Position numbers and translations under genes: made by a program. A stretch of DNA of 42,159 bases, from assembly GCA_946406145.1 (NCBI GenBank), contig CAMJJL010000014.1:1-42159 (forward strand), in the 5' to 3' direction. Positions 24,604-32,594 of this stretch are shown in pieces (position 1 is the first letter of the stretch; the number at the start of each line of letters is the position of its first letter). This DNA is from an uncultured Clostridia bacterium. Its GTDB lineage: Bacteria > Bacillota > Clostridia > Oscillospirales > Acutalibacteraceae. Under the pieces are notes generated by a model. That model saw only the letters and a list, made by a program, of their open reading frames with translations. It had not been told where the DNA came from and did no database searches.

Positions 24604-26190
24604 TTGAGCACTTTGACCGAACAAATCGAGAAACGACGCACCTTTGCGATCATATCCCACCCGGACGCCGGTAAAACGACGCTGACCGAAAAACTGCTGT
24701 TATACGGCGGCGCCATCAATCTGGCAGGCTCCGTAAAGGGTAAGAGGACGTCGAAGCACGCGGTATCCGACTGGATGGAGATCGAAAAGCAAAGAGGTAT
24801 CTCCGTTACCTCCTCGGTACTGCAGTTCAAATACAACGGCTACTGCATCAACATCCTGGATACGCCCGGACACCAGGACTTCTCTGAGGATACCTACAGA
24901 ACACTGATGGCGGCAGACAGCGCCGTGATGGTGATCGACGCCTCCAAGGGTGTTGAGAACCAGACCAAAAAGCTCTTTAAGGTCTGCGTCATGCGCCATA
25001 TCCCGATCATCACCTTCATCAATAAGATGGACCGTGATGCGCAGAATCCCTTTGATCTGTTGGAGGACATCGAGAACGTCTTAGGCATCAACACCTGCCC
25101 GATGAACTGGCCGATCGGCTCGGGTAAGGAATTCAAGGGCGTCTATGACCGCAAGAAGGGCAAGATCCTCTCCTATACCGCCAACAACGGTCAGCGTGAG
25201 GTAGAGCAAGAGGAGATCTCGCTCAACGATCCCGAGCTCGAGAGCAAGCTGTTTTACGGACAGAAGGACACCTTATTTGACGATATCGATCTGCTGGACG
25301 GCGCAGGAAACGAGTTTGACCTCGACATGGTTCGCAACGGTCAACTGACCCCCGTATTCTTTGGCTCGGCGCTGACTAACTTCGGTGTTGAACCGTTTTT
25401 GCAGGAGTTCTTACAGCTCACCACAGCGCCGTTAGCGCGTGAAGCAGGCGATCAAATGATCGCGCCAGACTCCGACTTCTTCTCTGCGTTTGTCTTTAAG
25501 ATCCAGGCGAACATGAATAAGGCACACCGTGACCGTGTCGCGTTCATGCGCATTTGCTCCGGTAAATTTGACAAAAACATGGAAGTGTACCATGTGCAGG
25601 GCGACAGAAAGATGAAGCTCTCACAACCGCAGCAGATCATGGCGCAGGAGCGTGAGGTCGTGGACGAAGCCTTTGCCGGCGACATCATCGGCGTATTCGA
25701 TCCCGGTATGTTTTCGATCGGCGACACCATTGTGTCTCCCGGTCAGAAATTCGCGTTCAAGGGTATTCCGACCTTCGCGCCGGAGCATTTTGCACTGGTA
25801 CGCCAGAAGGATACCATGAAGCGCAAACAGTTCGTCAAGGGCATGAATCAGATCGCGCAGGAGGGTGCGATCCAGATCTTCCATGAGCCGGAATCCGGTA
25901 TGGAGGAGGTCATCGTCGGCGTTGTCGGCGTACTGCAGTTCGACGTGCTGAAATACCGCCTTGAGAACGAATACAACGTCGATATCATCATGGAGAACAC
26001 GCCGTATCAGTTCATCCGCTGGATCACCTCCGAGGTGGATTATAAGGCGTTGGATCTGGCGTCAGACACCAAGGTCGTAGCGGATTTCCGCGATAACAAG
26101 CTGCTGTTGTTCCGCTCGGAATGGAGCATCGACTGGGCGCTGGAGCATAACAAAGGCTTGACCTTACAGGATTTCGGTAACGCGGAGTAA
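24604..26190 (+). CDS. prfC: Peptide chain release factor 3 (RF3)
   Basis: A 528-residue translational GTPase that removes RF1/RF2 from the ribosome after termination. The start is the TTG at 24604, six bases after GGAGG; the in-frame TTG at 24580 lies upstream of that site and would give an abnormal N-terminus. The G domain is intact: SHPDAGKTTLTEKLL (G1), RGISVTSSV (G2), DTPGHQDF (G3), NKMDRDA (G4). The RF3-specific start TLTEQIEKRRTFAIISHPDAGKT and the C-terminal QFDVLKYRLENEYNVDI region match the family, and the length is nearly that of the E. coli protein (529). It is a single gene with its own promoter and a terminator-like hairpin after it. Confidence 0.96.
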   Translation: MSTLTEQIEKRRTFAIISHPDAGKTTLTEKLLLYGGAINLAGSVKGKRTSKHAVSDWMEIEKQRGISVTSSVLQFKYNGYCINILDTPGHQDFSEDTYRTLMAADSAVMVIDASKGVENQTKKLFKVCVMRHIPIITFINKMDRDAQNPFDLLEDIENVLGINTCPMNWPIGSGKEFKGVYDRKKGKILSYTANNGQREVEQEEISLNDPELESKLFYGQKDTLFDDIDLLDGAGNEFDLDMVRNGQLTPVFFGSALTNFGVEPFLQEFLQLTTAPLAREAGDQMIAPDSDFFSAFVFKIQANMNKAHRDRVAFMRICSGKFDKNMEVYHVQGDRKMKLSQPQQIMAQEREVVDEAFAGDIIGVFDPGMFSIGDTIVSPGQKFAFKGIPTFAPEHFALVRQKDTMKRKQFVKGMNQIAQEGAIQIFHEPESGMEEVIVGVVGVLQFDVLKYRLENEYNVDIIMENTPYQFIRWITSEVDYKALDLASDTKVVADFRDNKLLLFRSEWSIDWALEHNKGLTLQDFGNAE

Positions 26191-26194
26191 GCGG

Positions 26195-26335
26195 CTGAGA
26201 TTGCCACATCCCATAGAATGGGGTTCGCAATAACGATTCATTCAATGAGATTGCCTCACCCAATAAATGAGAACTCGCACCAACGCTTTCAATTGGTTGA
26301 GATGGCGAGACTCATTGATACGCTCCGCAATGACT
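26195..26335. repeat. Three degenerate copies of a short intergenic repeat
   Basis: Units starting GAGATTGCC (about 26198), GAGATTGCC (about 26250) and GAGATGGCG (about 26299) each end about 36 bases later in CGCAATAACG, CGCACCAACG or CGCAATGACT. They recur at roughly 50-base intervals. The ends GAGATTGCC...CGCAATGACG are complementary in part, so each unit can fold. Repeats of this type are widespread between genes in gut Firmicutes. Confidence 0.5.
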
Positions 26336-26357
26336 TTTTAATAGACAGGCAAAACAG

Positions 26358-26395
26358 AACCACCTTGTGAATATAATTTCATGGGGTGGTTTTTT
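26358..26395 (+). terminator. Terminator-like hairpin after prfC, overlapping the sigK start region
   Basis: AACCACCTTGTG (26358-26369) can pair along its whole length with CATGGGGTGGTT (26380-26391), allowing G-U pairs, followed by TTTT. The 3' arm carries the GGGGTGG that is the likely ribosome-binding site of the next gene, so the hairpin may end prfC transcription and restrict sigK expression. Confidence 0.6.
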
Positions 26396-27080
26396 GTTCG
26401 GTTTTTTATCCTATATCAGTCAATATATTTTTCTGTTCATTCTGCATATCGCGCATGGAGAGAGCTTTCCGAAGCCGTTGAAAAAGGCGGAGGAACAACA
26501 TTATCTGGAGCTTGCCGCCAAGGGTGATATCAACGCGCGTAATATCCTTGTGGAGCACAATCTGCGCCTTGTTGCCCACATCATCAAAAAATACTATCAG
26601 AATTACGGCGGTCAGGATGATCTGGTATCCATCGGCACGATCGGTCTGATCAAGGCGATCAATACCTTCAATATCAACAAGAATATCAAGCTGTCAAGCT
26701 ATGCTTCGCGCTGTATCGAGAATGAGATCCTGATGTTCTTCCGCAATAACCGCAAATCGTCTCAGGATGTATCCCTGAACGATACCATCGACACCGATAA
26801 GGACGGCAATCCGCTGACGTTGATGGACATCATGGCGTCAGATATGGATGTAGCGGAAGATGTAGATACCAAGCTCCATCTGGAGGTGTTGCGCCAATAC
26901 ATCGACGAGGTGCTCTCGCCCAGAGAAAGAGAGATCATCATCAAGCGATACGGTATCGACGGAGAAAAGGTGCAGACACAAAGAGAGTTAGCGAAAAAGC
27001 TCGATATCTCACGCTCCTATATCTCTCGCATCGAAAAAAAGGCACTGGAAAAGCTGAGGAGCCGATATGAGCAGGGATAA
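26394..27080 (+). CDS. sigK: Sporulation sigma factor SigK-like (sigma-70 family)
   Basis: A sigma factor of 228 residues if started at TTG 26394 (GGGGTGG four bases upstream); GTG at 26367 is an alternative that adds nine residues. It has a hydrophobic N-terminus before SFPKPLKKAEEQHYLELAAKGD, then region 2 (NILVEHNLRLVAHIIKKY..DDLVSIGTIGLIKAINTF, ASRCIENEILMFFR), and region 4 with a helix-turn-helix (TQRELAKKLDISRSYISRIEKKALEKL). This is the SigK/SigE signature, and FPKPL with the short hydrophobic leader resembles pro-sigma-K. SigK drives late mother-cell genes for coat and cortex. No intervening skin element interrupts the gene. The cwlD-like cortex amidase next to it supports a sporulation role. 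SigE cannot be fully excluded. Confidence 0.88.
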   Translation: MFGFLSYISQYIFLFILHIAHGESFPKPLKKAEEQHYLELAAKGDINARNILVEHNLRLVAHIIKKYYQNYGGQDDLVSIGTIGLIKAINTFNINKNIKLSSYASRCIENEILMFFRNNRKSSQDVSLNDTIDTDKDGNPLTLMDIMASDMDVAEDVDTKLHLEVLRQYIDEVLSPREREIIIKRYGIDGEKVQTQRELAKKLDISRSYISRIEKKALEKLRSRYEQG

Positions 27081-27098
27081 AGGAGAGTGCGATAAATC

Positions 27099-27126
27099 TT
27101 GACTATATTTGAATTTAAAGTATAAT
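27099..27126 (+). promoter_or_regulatory. Promoter of cwlD
   Basis: TTGACT (27099-27104), a 16-base spacer and a perfect TATAAT (27121-27126), 37 bases before the ATG at 27164. It looks vegetative (sigma-A) although the gene product is a sporulation amidase. Confidence 0.6.
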
Positions 27127-27163
27127 AAAAACAGTGCTTTCATATACATATCTCGGTGATTGT

Positions 27164-27886
27164 ATGAAAGTCAAAACTATCTATCTGATCATACTGGCGG
27201 TTATTCTGATAACCTTTTGCATTGTGATGTACTCGGCGTTTTCCAATATCACCGCGCGCACCGCGTCCGACGATATCCATCCGCAGCCGATGATCGTGAT
27301 CGACGCGGGTCACGGTGGGGAAGATGGGGGAGCCGAGGTAAGCGGCGTTCTGGAAAAGGATATCAACCTGAGTATCGCCGGCAAACTCACGGATATCCTG
27401 CGCTTGTGCGGATATCAGGTAGAGGAGATCCGTGACGAGGATATCTCCGTCTATGACAGTGACGCGCAAACGCTCAGAGAAAAGAAGGTGTCCGATCTCA
27501 AACGCCGTGTAGAGATTACGAATGCCGGCGATCACAATATCCTTGTCAGCATTCATCAGAATAAGTTCGACAACAGCGCCTACAGCGGCGCTCAGCTGTT
27601 CTATTCATCCAATCATGATAACAGTCGGGTGTTGGCGGAGGATATCCGCGACGCGATCGTATCGCTGTTGCAAAAGGATAATACGCGCGAGCTAAAACCG
27701 GCAGGATCGGACATCTATCTGCTTGACCATGCCGAGGTTCCGGCTGTGATCGTTGAATGCGGATTCTTATCCAACGCGGAAGAACGGTCAAGACTGATGG
27801 ATGACAGTTATCAAAATGAAATGGCATACGCGATCGCGATGGGCGTGTTGGAATACAGTTATTCCATCAATCAAAAATCACCTTAA
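27164..27886 (+). CDS. cwlD: CwlD-like N-acetylmuramoyl-L-alanine amidase
   Basis: A 240-residue zinc amidase. The start is the ATG at 27164 behind GGTGAT; a start at 27134 lacks a ribosome-binding site. A membrane-spanning or signal segment lies at 5-27. The Amidase_3 domain spans about 42-230: DAGHGGEDGG with His50, the zinc ligand Glu64 (LEKDINLS), His131 in SIHQNKF, and the catalytic Glu198 in VIVECGFLSNAEE. In Bacillus CwlD strips the peptide from muramic acid so that PdaA can form muramic delta-lactam in the spore cortex. Adjacent sigK supports this reading. Other Amidase_3 proteins act in vegetative autolysis, so the sporulation assignment rests on size, single domain and neighbourhood. 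Confidence 0.85.
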   Translation: MKVKTIYLIILAVILITFCIVMYSAFSNITARTASDDIHPQPMIVIDAGHGGEDGGAEVSGVLEKDINLSIAGKLTDILRLCGYQVEEIRDEDISVYDSDAQTLREKKVSDLKRRVEITNAGDHNILVSIHQNKFDNSAYSGAQLFYSSNHDNSRVLAEDIRDAIVSLLQKDNTRELKPAGSDIYLLDHAEVPAVIVECGFLSNAEERSRLMDDSYQNEMAYAIAMGVLEYSYSINQKSP

Positions 27887-27920
27887 CACAATGACGAATT
27901 AATGAAAAGGAATAAAAAAT

Positions 27921-29285
27921 ATGGCTAAGATCAAAAGTGTATATATCTGTTCGGAATGTGGTTATGAAAGTCCCAAATGGTACGGAAAATGCCCGTCCTG
28001 CGGCGAATGGAACACCATGAATGAAGAGATCAAGGATACTGCTAAAACCGCGTCAGCGTCACGTTCTCACACTACCGCATACGCACCACCGGTTCATATC
28101 CGTGAGATCGATACCACGGATGAGATCCGCTATCAGACGGGCTCCAAGGAGCTTGACCGCGTGATGGGCGGCGGTATCGTTAAGGGCAGTCTGATCCTCT
28201 TAGGCGGTGATCCCGGTATCGGCAAATCAACGATATTATTGCAGATCTGCGAATACCTCGGTAAGAGCTTGAAGATCCTCTATGTATCGGGTGAGGAAAG
28301 CAAACGCCAGCTAAAGCTGCGTGCCGAACGCCTCGGCGTCAATTCAGAGAATCTGTATATTTTGACGCAGACGGATGTGGAACTGGTTTGCGAGACCATC
28401 CGACAGGACAAGCCGGATCTCGTGATGATCGACTCCATCCAGACGATGTCGCTCTCGGAACTGAACTCCTCTCCGGGCTCGGTCACACAGGTGCGCGAAT
28501 CGACCAATTTCTTCATGCGCACCGCAAAGAGCATGGATATCCCGATGATCATCGTCGGTCATGTCAACAAAGAAGGCTCTATCGCCGGTCCCAAGGTGCT
28601 TGAGCATGTGGTTGACGCGGTTCTGCACTTTGAGGGCGACAGACAGATGAGCTACCGTATCCTTAGAGCGGTCAAGAACCGTTACGGCTCCACCAATGAG
28701 ATCGGTGTTTTTGAAATGACGGACGAAGGGCTCAAGGAGGTGGAGAATCCATCGTTGATGCTGATCTCCGGCAGACCGAAGAATGTCAGCGGCACCTGCA
28801 TTGCGTGCGCGATGGAGGGTACCCGTCCGATCCTGGCAGAGATACAGGCGCTGGCGGCGTCTACGGGCTTCGGTAATCCGCGCAGAATGTGCACCGGCTT
28901 TGACTACAACCGTATGAACATGATTATCGCAGTGCTGGAAAAACGCGCCGGCTACTACTTTAACAATACCGACGCGTATATCAACGTTGTCGGCGGCTTA
29001 CGATTGGACGAAACCGCTGTCGATCTGGCGGTCGGTATCGCACTGATATCCTCGCTCAAGGATGTACCTGTCAACGAGAACGCGATTGCGTTCGGAGAGA
29101 TCGGACTTGCCGGAGAGATCCGCTCCGTCAGCCATGTGCAACAGCGCATCAGCGAGGCGGTACGTCTGGGCTTTACCAAGATCATCATCCCGTCCCATAA
29201 CGTCAAGGATCTCAACAGCATCAGCAATGTTGAGATCGTTCCTGTCAAGAATGTGCGACAGGCGTTTGAGGCAATCTGTGAATAA
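27921..29285 (+). CDS. radA: DNA repair protein RadA
   Basis: A 454-residue helicase-like ATPase that helps process recombination intermediates. The N-terminal zinc finger has Cys10, Cys13, Cys24 and Cys27 (CSECGYES..GKCPSCGEW). The RecA-like core holds Walker A GDPGIGKST at 96-104, VMIDSIQTM (Walker B) and the RadA-specific KNRYGSTNEIG near residue 253. The C-terminal 150 residues form the Lon-protease-like domain without protease activity. The ATG is preceded by AAAAGGA. Its last codons overlap the GTG start of the following gene, so they are translationally coupled. In Firmicutes radA commonly lies in conserved housekeeping runs, as here. Confidence 0.96.
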   Translation: MAKIKSVYICSECGYESPKWYGKCPSCGEWNTMNEEIKDTAKTASASRSHTTAYAPPVHIREIDTTDEIRYQTGSKELDRVMGGGIVKGSLILLGGDPGIGKSTILLQICEYLGKSLKILYVSGEESKRQLKLRAERLGVNSENLYILTQTDVELVCETIRQDKPDLVMIDSIQTMSLSELNSSPGSVTQVRESTNFFMRTAKSMDIPMIIVGHVNKEGSIAGPKVLEHVVDAVLHFEGDRQMSYRILRAVKNRYGSTNEIGVFEMTDEGLKEVENPSLMLISGRPKNVSGTCIACAMEGTRPILAEIQALAASTGFGNPRRMCTGFDYNRMNMIIAVLEKRAGYYFNNTDAYINVVGGLRLDETAVDLAVGIALISSLKDVPVNENAIAFGEIGLAGEIRSVSHVQQRISEAVRLGFTKIIIPSHNVKDLNSISNVEIVPVKNVRQAFEAICE

Positions 29286-29973
29286 GGCGATCTTATCGAC
29301 AAAATATCCGCAGTTTGCCGCCAAATTGCGGGAATACGGATATGAGATCATCCCGAGTGAAACAATACCGTGTCACATGCCGTATGAGCGCGATCACGCC
29401 GATTTGCAGTGCCTGATCGTCAATAATACCGCTTTTGTTCTGTCGTGTTGTAAACAGCTTATCCATGTGCTTTCCTGCGATTATCAGGTGATACCGTGCG
29501 GTGGTCGGTTCAGCGGAAAATATCCCGATAACACCTGTCTGAGCGCTGTATGCTGCGGCGACAAGCTGATCGGGAGAGTTGTGTCATTGGATGAACAAGT
29601 CAAAGCATATTGCCATGACCACAAGATCGAGTTGATCAATGTCAACCAGGGATATACGAAATGCTCCTGCGTTTCAATTGCGGACAACGCCATTATCACA
29701 GCGGATAACGGCATCATCCACGCGCTGCAGGATACTCAGATCGATGTGCTCCCGATAGGGAAGGGGAGTGTTCAGCTAAAAGGTGCGGAATACGGCTTTC
29801 TCGGCGGAGCGTCGGGATATGATCGTAATACGCGAACCGTGTATTTCTGCGGCGCAATCGAGCATCATCCCGATTCAAAACAGATCAATGACTTTTGTAA
29901 AAAACATGGTACAACAATGATCAGTCTGACCGATCATCAACTCACTGATATCGGCGGGATATTATTTTGTTAA
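29278..29973 (+). CDS. DUF6873-type protein (GME-like fold), coupled to radA
   Basis: A 231-residue protein. The start is the GTG at 29278, overlapping the radA stop by eight bases, with TTGAGG upstream; larger frames beginning inside radA are not credible. The pattern (CHMPYERDHADLQCLIVNNTAFV.., INVNQGYTKCSCVSIADNAIITAD, GFLGGASGYD..TVYFCG) is one I associate with DUF6873, which is annotated as related to the guanidino-modifying enzyme (GME) fold. No active-site triad could be fixed with confidence. Several Cys (CHM, SCCKQ, KCSC) are notable. The function is not known; coupling with radA suggests constant co-expression, not a demonstrated repair role. Confidence 0.65.
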   Translation: MNKAILSTKYPQFAAKLREYGYEIIPSETIPCHMPYERDHADLQCLIVNNTAFVLSCCKQLIHVLSCDYQVIPCGGRFSGKYPDNTCLSAVCCGDKLIGRVVSLDEQVKAYCHDHKIELINVNQGYTKCSCVSIADNAIITADNGIIHALQDTQIDVLPIGKGSVQLKGAEYGFLGGASGYDRNTRTVYFCGAIEHHPDSKQINDFCKKHGTTMISLTDHQLTDIGGILFC

Positions 29974-30613
29974 AAATTTAACAATATAGGGGAGCAGAAT
30001 TCAAGAATGCATGGGTGAGATACTCCTTACGCTGAAAATAATAACAGCTCTTGCTCTGACCATCCAAAATATACGATTAATAATTACAAAAAAATTTGAA
30101 AAAATAATGAAACGGTTTTTTTGATTGGCTGAGCCTTATTGAACGGTTTAGCCGATCGCAGTCATATCTGATATTATTATGAAGAAAATCACAATATACG
30201 TTTGAATTGCTTGATAATAATCAATAAATTATCGTTTCAGTTTTTTTGAAATGAACAGAACATCATTCAGAAAAAACTGAGACGATAATATGAAACAGGA
30301 ATTTCTGATTTGAATAGTGACGAGCCCGGATACACCGATCATAAATAAATTCCATGATCATTCCTACAAATATAATTGAAAATTCACAATGTGAATACCA
30401 TAACGGTTGAACTAAACAAAACATGAAAAGCGGCATTGAAATCCGGTATTCAGGCTATTTCTCAGGAAATGCCCTCCCCTAAATTACATAAAATATTAAT
30501 TTTGTTTATTCTTCCAATAAAGAATTTACGCCCCACTCTTTTGCTGTATAATATATAATAGTAAGACAATTGGGCGTTTATACAACTATCCATCTATTTA
30601 TGTGGTGAATCAA
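29974..30613 (+). other. 640-bp gene-free, AT-rich region with RNA-like hairpins
   Basis: No credible open frame is present on either strand. Three structures stand out: 30123-30157 (GATTGGCTGAGCC with GGTTTAGCCGATC, three wobble pairs valid only on the plus strand), 30229-30288 (TTATCGTTTCAGTTTTTT with AAAAAACTGAGACGATAA, 18 bp with one U-G wobble), and 30432-30473 (GGCATT/AATGCC). Wobble pairs that hold only on the plus strand suggest a plus-strand transcript, such as a small RNA or a long leader of the recombinase gene. Confidence 0.45.
30547..30559 (+). promoter_or_regulatory. Probable -10 elements of the recombinase gene
   Basis: Two overlapping TATAAT hexamers (30547-30552 and 30554-30559) lie 55-67 bases before the start codon. 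The -35 side is poor, so an activator or extended contacts may be needed. Confidence 0.4.
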
Positions 30614-31609
30614 ATGAGTAAAAGTAATTTTGCGATCGAAGCCTCTGAGCCGATGAAAGATTTTTTATATTATCTGCAAACTGTCAAGGGACGTTCACCG
30701 ACAACGGTGGATGAATACTTCAATGACCTGAGAACGTTTTTCCGCTTTATCAAAAAGCAAAAGCGGCTTGTCCCCTCGGACACGCCCTTTCAGGACATCA
30801 AGGTGGATGATGTTGATCTGGCGCTGATCTCATCCGTAACGCTGACGGACGGCTATGAATTCATGAACTATCTGCTCCGCGTGCGCAAAAATGATAAAGC
30901 GGCTCGGGCGCGCAAGACGACCAGCATCAAATCATTCTACAGCTATCTGACCAACAAAAAGCATTTGTTACAGGTGGATCCGCTCAAGGATCTGGAGCGG
31001 CCGAACGCGCGTGAGAAAAATCCCCTACCCAAATATCTGACGCTCGAACAAAGCATCGATCTGCTCAATGCCGTTGAGGGCAAGCACATGGAGCGTGATT
31101 ACTGCATTTTGACCTTCTTTTTGAACTGCGGCATGCGTTTGGCAGAGCTGGTATCGATGGATTATACGGACATCCGCTCCGATCACACGGCGCAGATCAT
31201 CGGTAAAGGCAGCAAAAAGCGCATTATCTACCTCAACGACGCCTGTATGGCAGCATATGAAGCTTATATGAAGGTGCGCCCTGTAGACGGTGTACGTGCC
31301 GACGATAAATACGCGCTGTTCCTCTCCGCGCAAAAGCGCCGTATCTCACGTGAAATGGTGCAGAAAATGGTCTATAAATATATCGAGAAGATCGGTCTGG
31401 ACTCACAGGGTTATTCGGTGCACAAGCTCCGCCATACCGCCGCCACGCTGATGTATCAGCACGGAAACGTCGACATCCGCGTGCTGAAGGATGTACTGGG
31501 TCACGAAAGCCTGAGCACGACCGAGATCTACACGCACCTCGATTCGCGCCAGATCGAAGCCGCCGCAAAGAGCAATCCCCTATCGCGCGTCAAACCAAAA
31601 AACAAATGA
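30614..31609 (+). CDS. Tyrosine recombinase (XerC/XerD-like)
   Basis: A 331-residue site-specific recombinase. The start is the ATG at 30614 with GGTGA just upstream; a GTG at 30602 is the alternative. The N-terminal SAM-like core-binding domain spans about 10-115 (LQTVKGRSPTTVDEYFNDLRTFFRF). The catalytic domain carries Arg175 (NCGMRLAEL), a Lys near 198-202 (GKGSKKR), His270 and Arg273 (SVHKLRHTAATL), His297 (LGHESLSTTEIYTH) and the nucleophile Tyr306. Size and motifs fit chromosomal Xer enzymes that resolve chromosome dimers at dif, but integrases of small elements share them. No phage, conjugation or excisionase gene is adjacent, which favours a housekeeping role. It ends at a strong terminator. 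Confidence 0.87.
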   Translation: MSKSNFAIEASEPMKDFLYYLQTVKGRSPTTVDEYFNDLRTFFRFIKKQKRLVPSDTPFQDIKVDDVDLALISSVTLTDGYEFMNYLLRVRKNDKAARARKTTSIKSFYSYLTNKKHLLQVDPLKDLERPNAREKNPLPKYLTLEQSIDLLNAVEGKHMERDYCILTFFLNCGMRLAELVSMDYTDIRSDHTAQIIGKGSKKRIIYLNDACMAAYEAYMKVRPVDGVRADDKYALFLSAQKRRISREMVQKMVYKYIEKIGLDSQGYSVHKLRHTAATLMYQHGNVDIRVLKDVLGHESLSTTEIYTHLDSRQIEAAAKSNPLSRVKPKNK

Positions 31610-31619
31610 TGAAAACCTA

Positions 31620-31655
31620 TCCCCTGACGAGTCGGTGACTCATCGGGGGATTTTT
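31620..31655. terminator. Bidirectional terminator between recombinase and ABC operon
   Basis: TCCCCTGACGAGTC (31620-31633) pairs with GACTCATCGGGGGA (31637-31650) at 12-13 of 14 positions around GGT, then TTTTT. Confidence 0.75.
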
Positions 31656-31665
31656 GTTTACAGCT

Positions 31666-32580
31666 TTACCATGCGTACCGAAATAAAGAATCCATGGTCT
31701 CACAAGCATCAGGATAATCCTCAAAGTATTTTTCGATAGCATCATAGCTATCTTTGTCGATCTCATACATTACGCACTTGCCGTCGGGCGTACAACCATC
31801 AGTGACAAAATAGCGATAATCCTTATTCACCCACTCTACTAAATAACAGGTATTACGAATATCATATTTTGTCAAAACCATATCCTTATCACATTTTTGG
31901 AGCGGGATCACTCTTTTGACATTGACATTATCGACATACCGAGTACCATCATGTACCTGGATCTCCTCTGTATGATCAGATTTTTTTGCATGCTCTATCG
32001 AGGCAGTCGAATTATCATCCAATAATACTCTATTGTAGGAATAATCCGACGCACGATAATCCATCATTTCACCGGATATATATTGATCGTAGTCCGGCTG
32101 TTCCCAATATTCTAAAAAATAATGATCGAGCTTTCCTTGTTCGATACTTTCCTTGATCTCGTCGTATTTATCTTCACGAACATAGAACTTCGTCCGCCAT
32201 CCGTAATCAACATCTTGATTCGTCGCACTATTGTAGTATGCTTCAGCGATTTTGCTATCAGAAGCGGTATTGCAGCCTAAAACGATGCCATCCTTACTCA
32301 CTCCCATTAAAGCGCCGTACCACGAGCGTAACAAAATCGGAACATCACTCTCAATAACATGATAAGTAAACGTATCAGCGTCACGACAAAAAATGAAACT
32401 ATAATCTCCTGTATCGAGATATTGGTAAGTGGCGTCACGGAACGATACTGCGGTTTTTTCTTTATCCGTAAAAACAGCTGTATTCGCCTTTGCTTCATCC
32501 AGCGCACGGCAGGAGCAGAGAGAAACGGATACCATCATGATCGCTAAAACTAACGCAATGAGCTTGAATGATTGTTTCAT
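31666..32580 (-). CDS. Large lipoprotein encoded in the ABC operon, unknown function
   Basis: A 304-residue lipoprotein. The start is the ATG at 32578-32580 with a strong GGGGAGGGGAG upstream; the longer frame overlaps the permease gene and has no signal at its N-terminus. MKQSFKLIALVLAIMMVSVSLCSC is a lipoprotein signal with lipobox LCSC. The mature part is mixed alpha/beta with many Tyr and Asp and no known domain that I can name (TGDYSFIFCRDADTFTYHVIES..., SYDAIEKYFEDYPDACETM near the end). It is the last gene of the GntR-ATPase-permease operon, 14 bases after the permease. It may be a sensor or accessory subunit of that transporter, which is inference from position. Confidence 0.75.
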   Translation of the reverse strand: MKQSFKLIALVLAIMMVSVSLCSCRALDEAKANTAVFTDKEKTAVSFRDATYQYLDTGDYSFIFCRDADTFTYHVIESDVPILLRSWYGALMGVSKDGIVLGCNTASDSKIAEAYYNSATNQDVDYGWRTKFYVREDKYDEIKESIEQGKLDHYFLEYWEQPDYDQYISGEMMDYRASDYSYNRVLLDDNSTASIEHAKKSDHTEEIQVHDGTRYVDNVNVKRVIPLQKCDKDMVLTKYDIRNTCYLVEWVNKDYRYFVTDGCTPDGKCVMYEIDKDSYDAIEKYFEDYPDACETMDSLFRYAW

Positions 32581-32594
32581 CTTCTCCCCTCCCC

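Noticed and set aside
26195..26335. A short CRISPR array between prfC and sigK
   Set aside because: Three degenerate units with differing ends and unequal inner sequence, no conserved repeat-spacer pattern and no cas genes.
30540..30570. A dif-like sequence (TATAATATATAATAG) just upstream of the tyrosine recombinase
   Set aside because: The similarity to a Firmicutes dif site is limited to AT-rich bases and is better explained by two overlapping -10 boxes.
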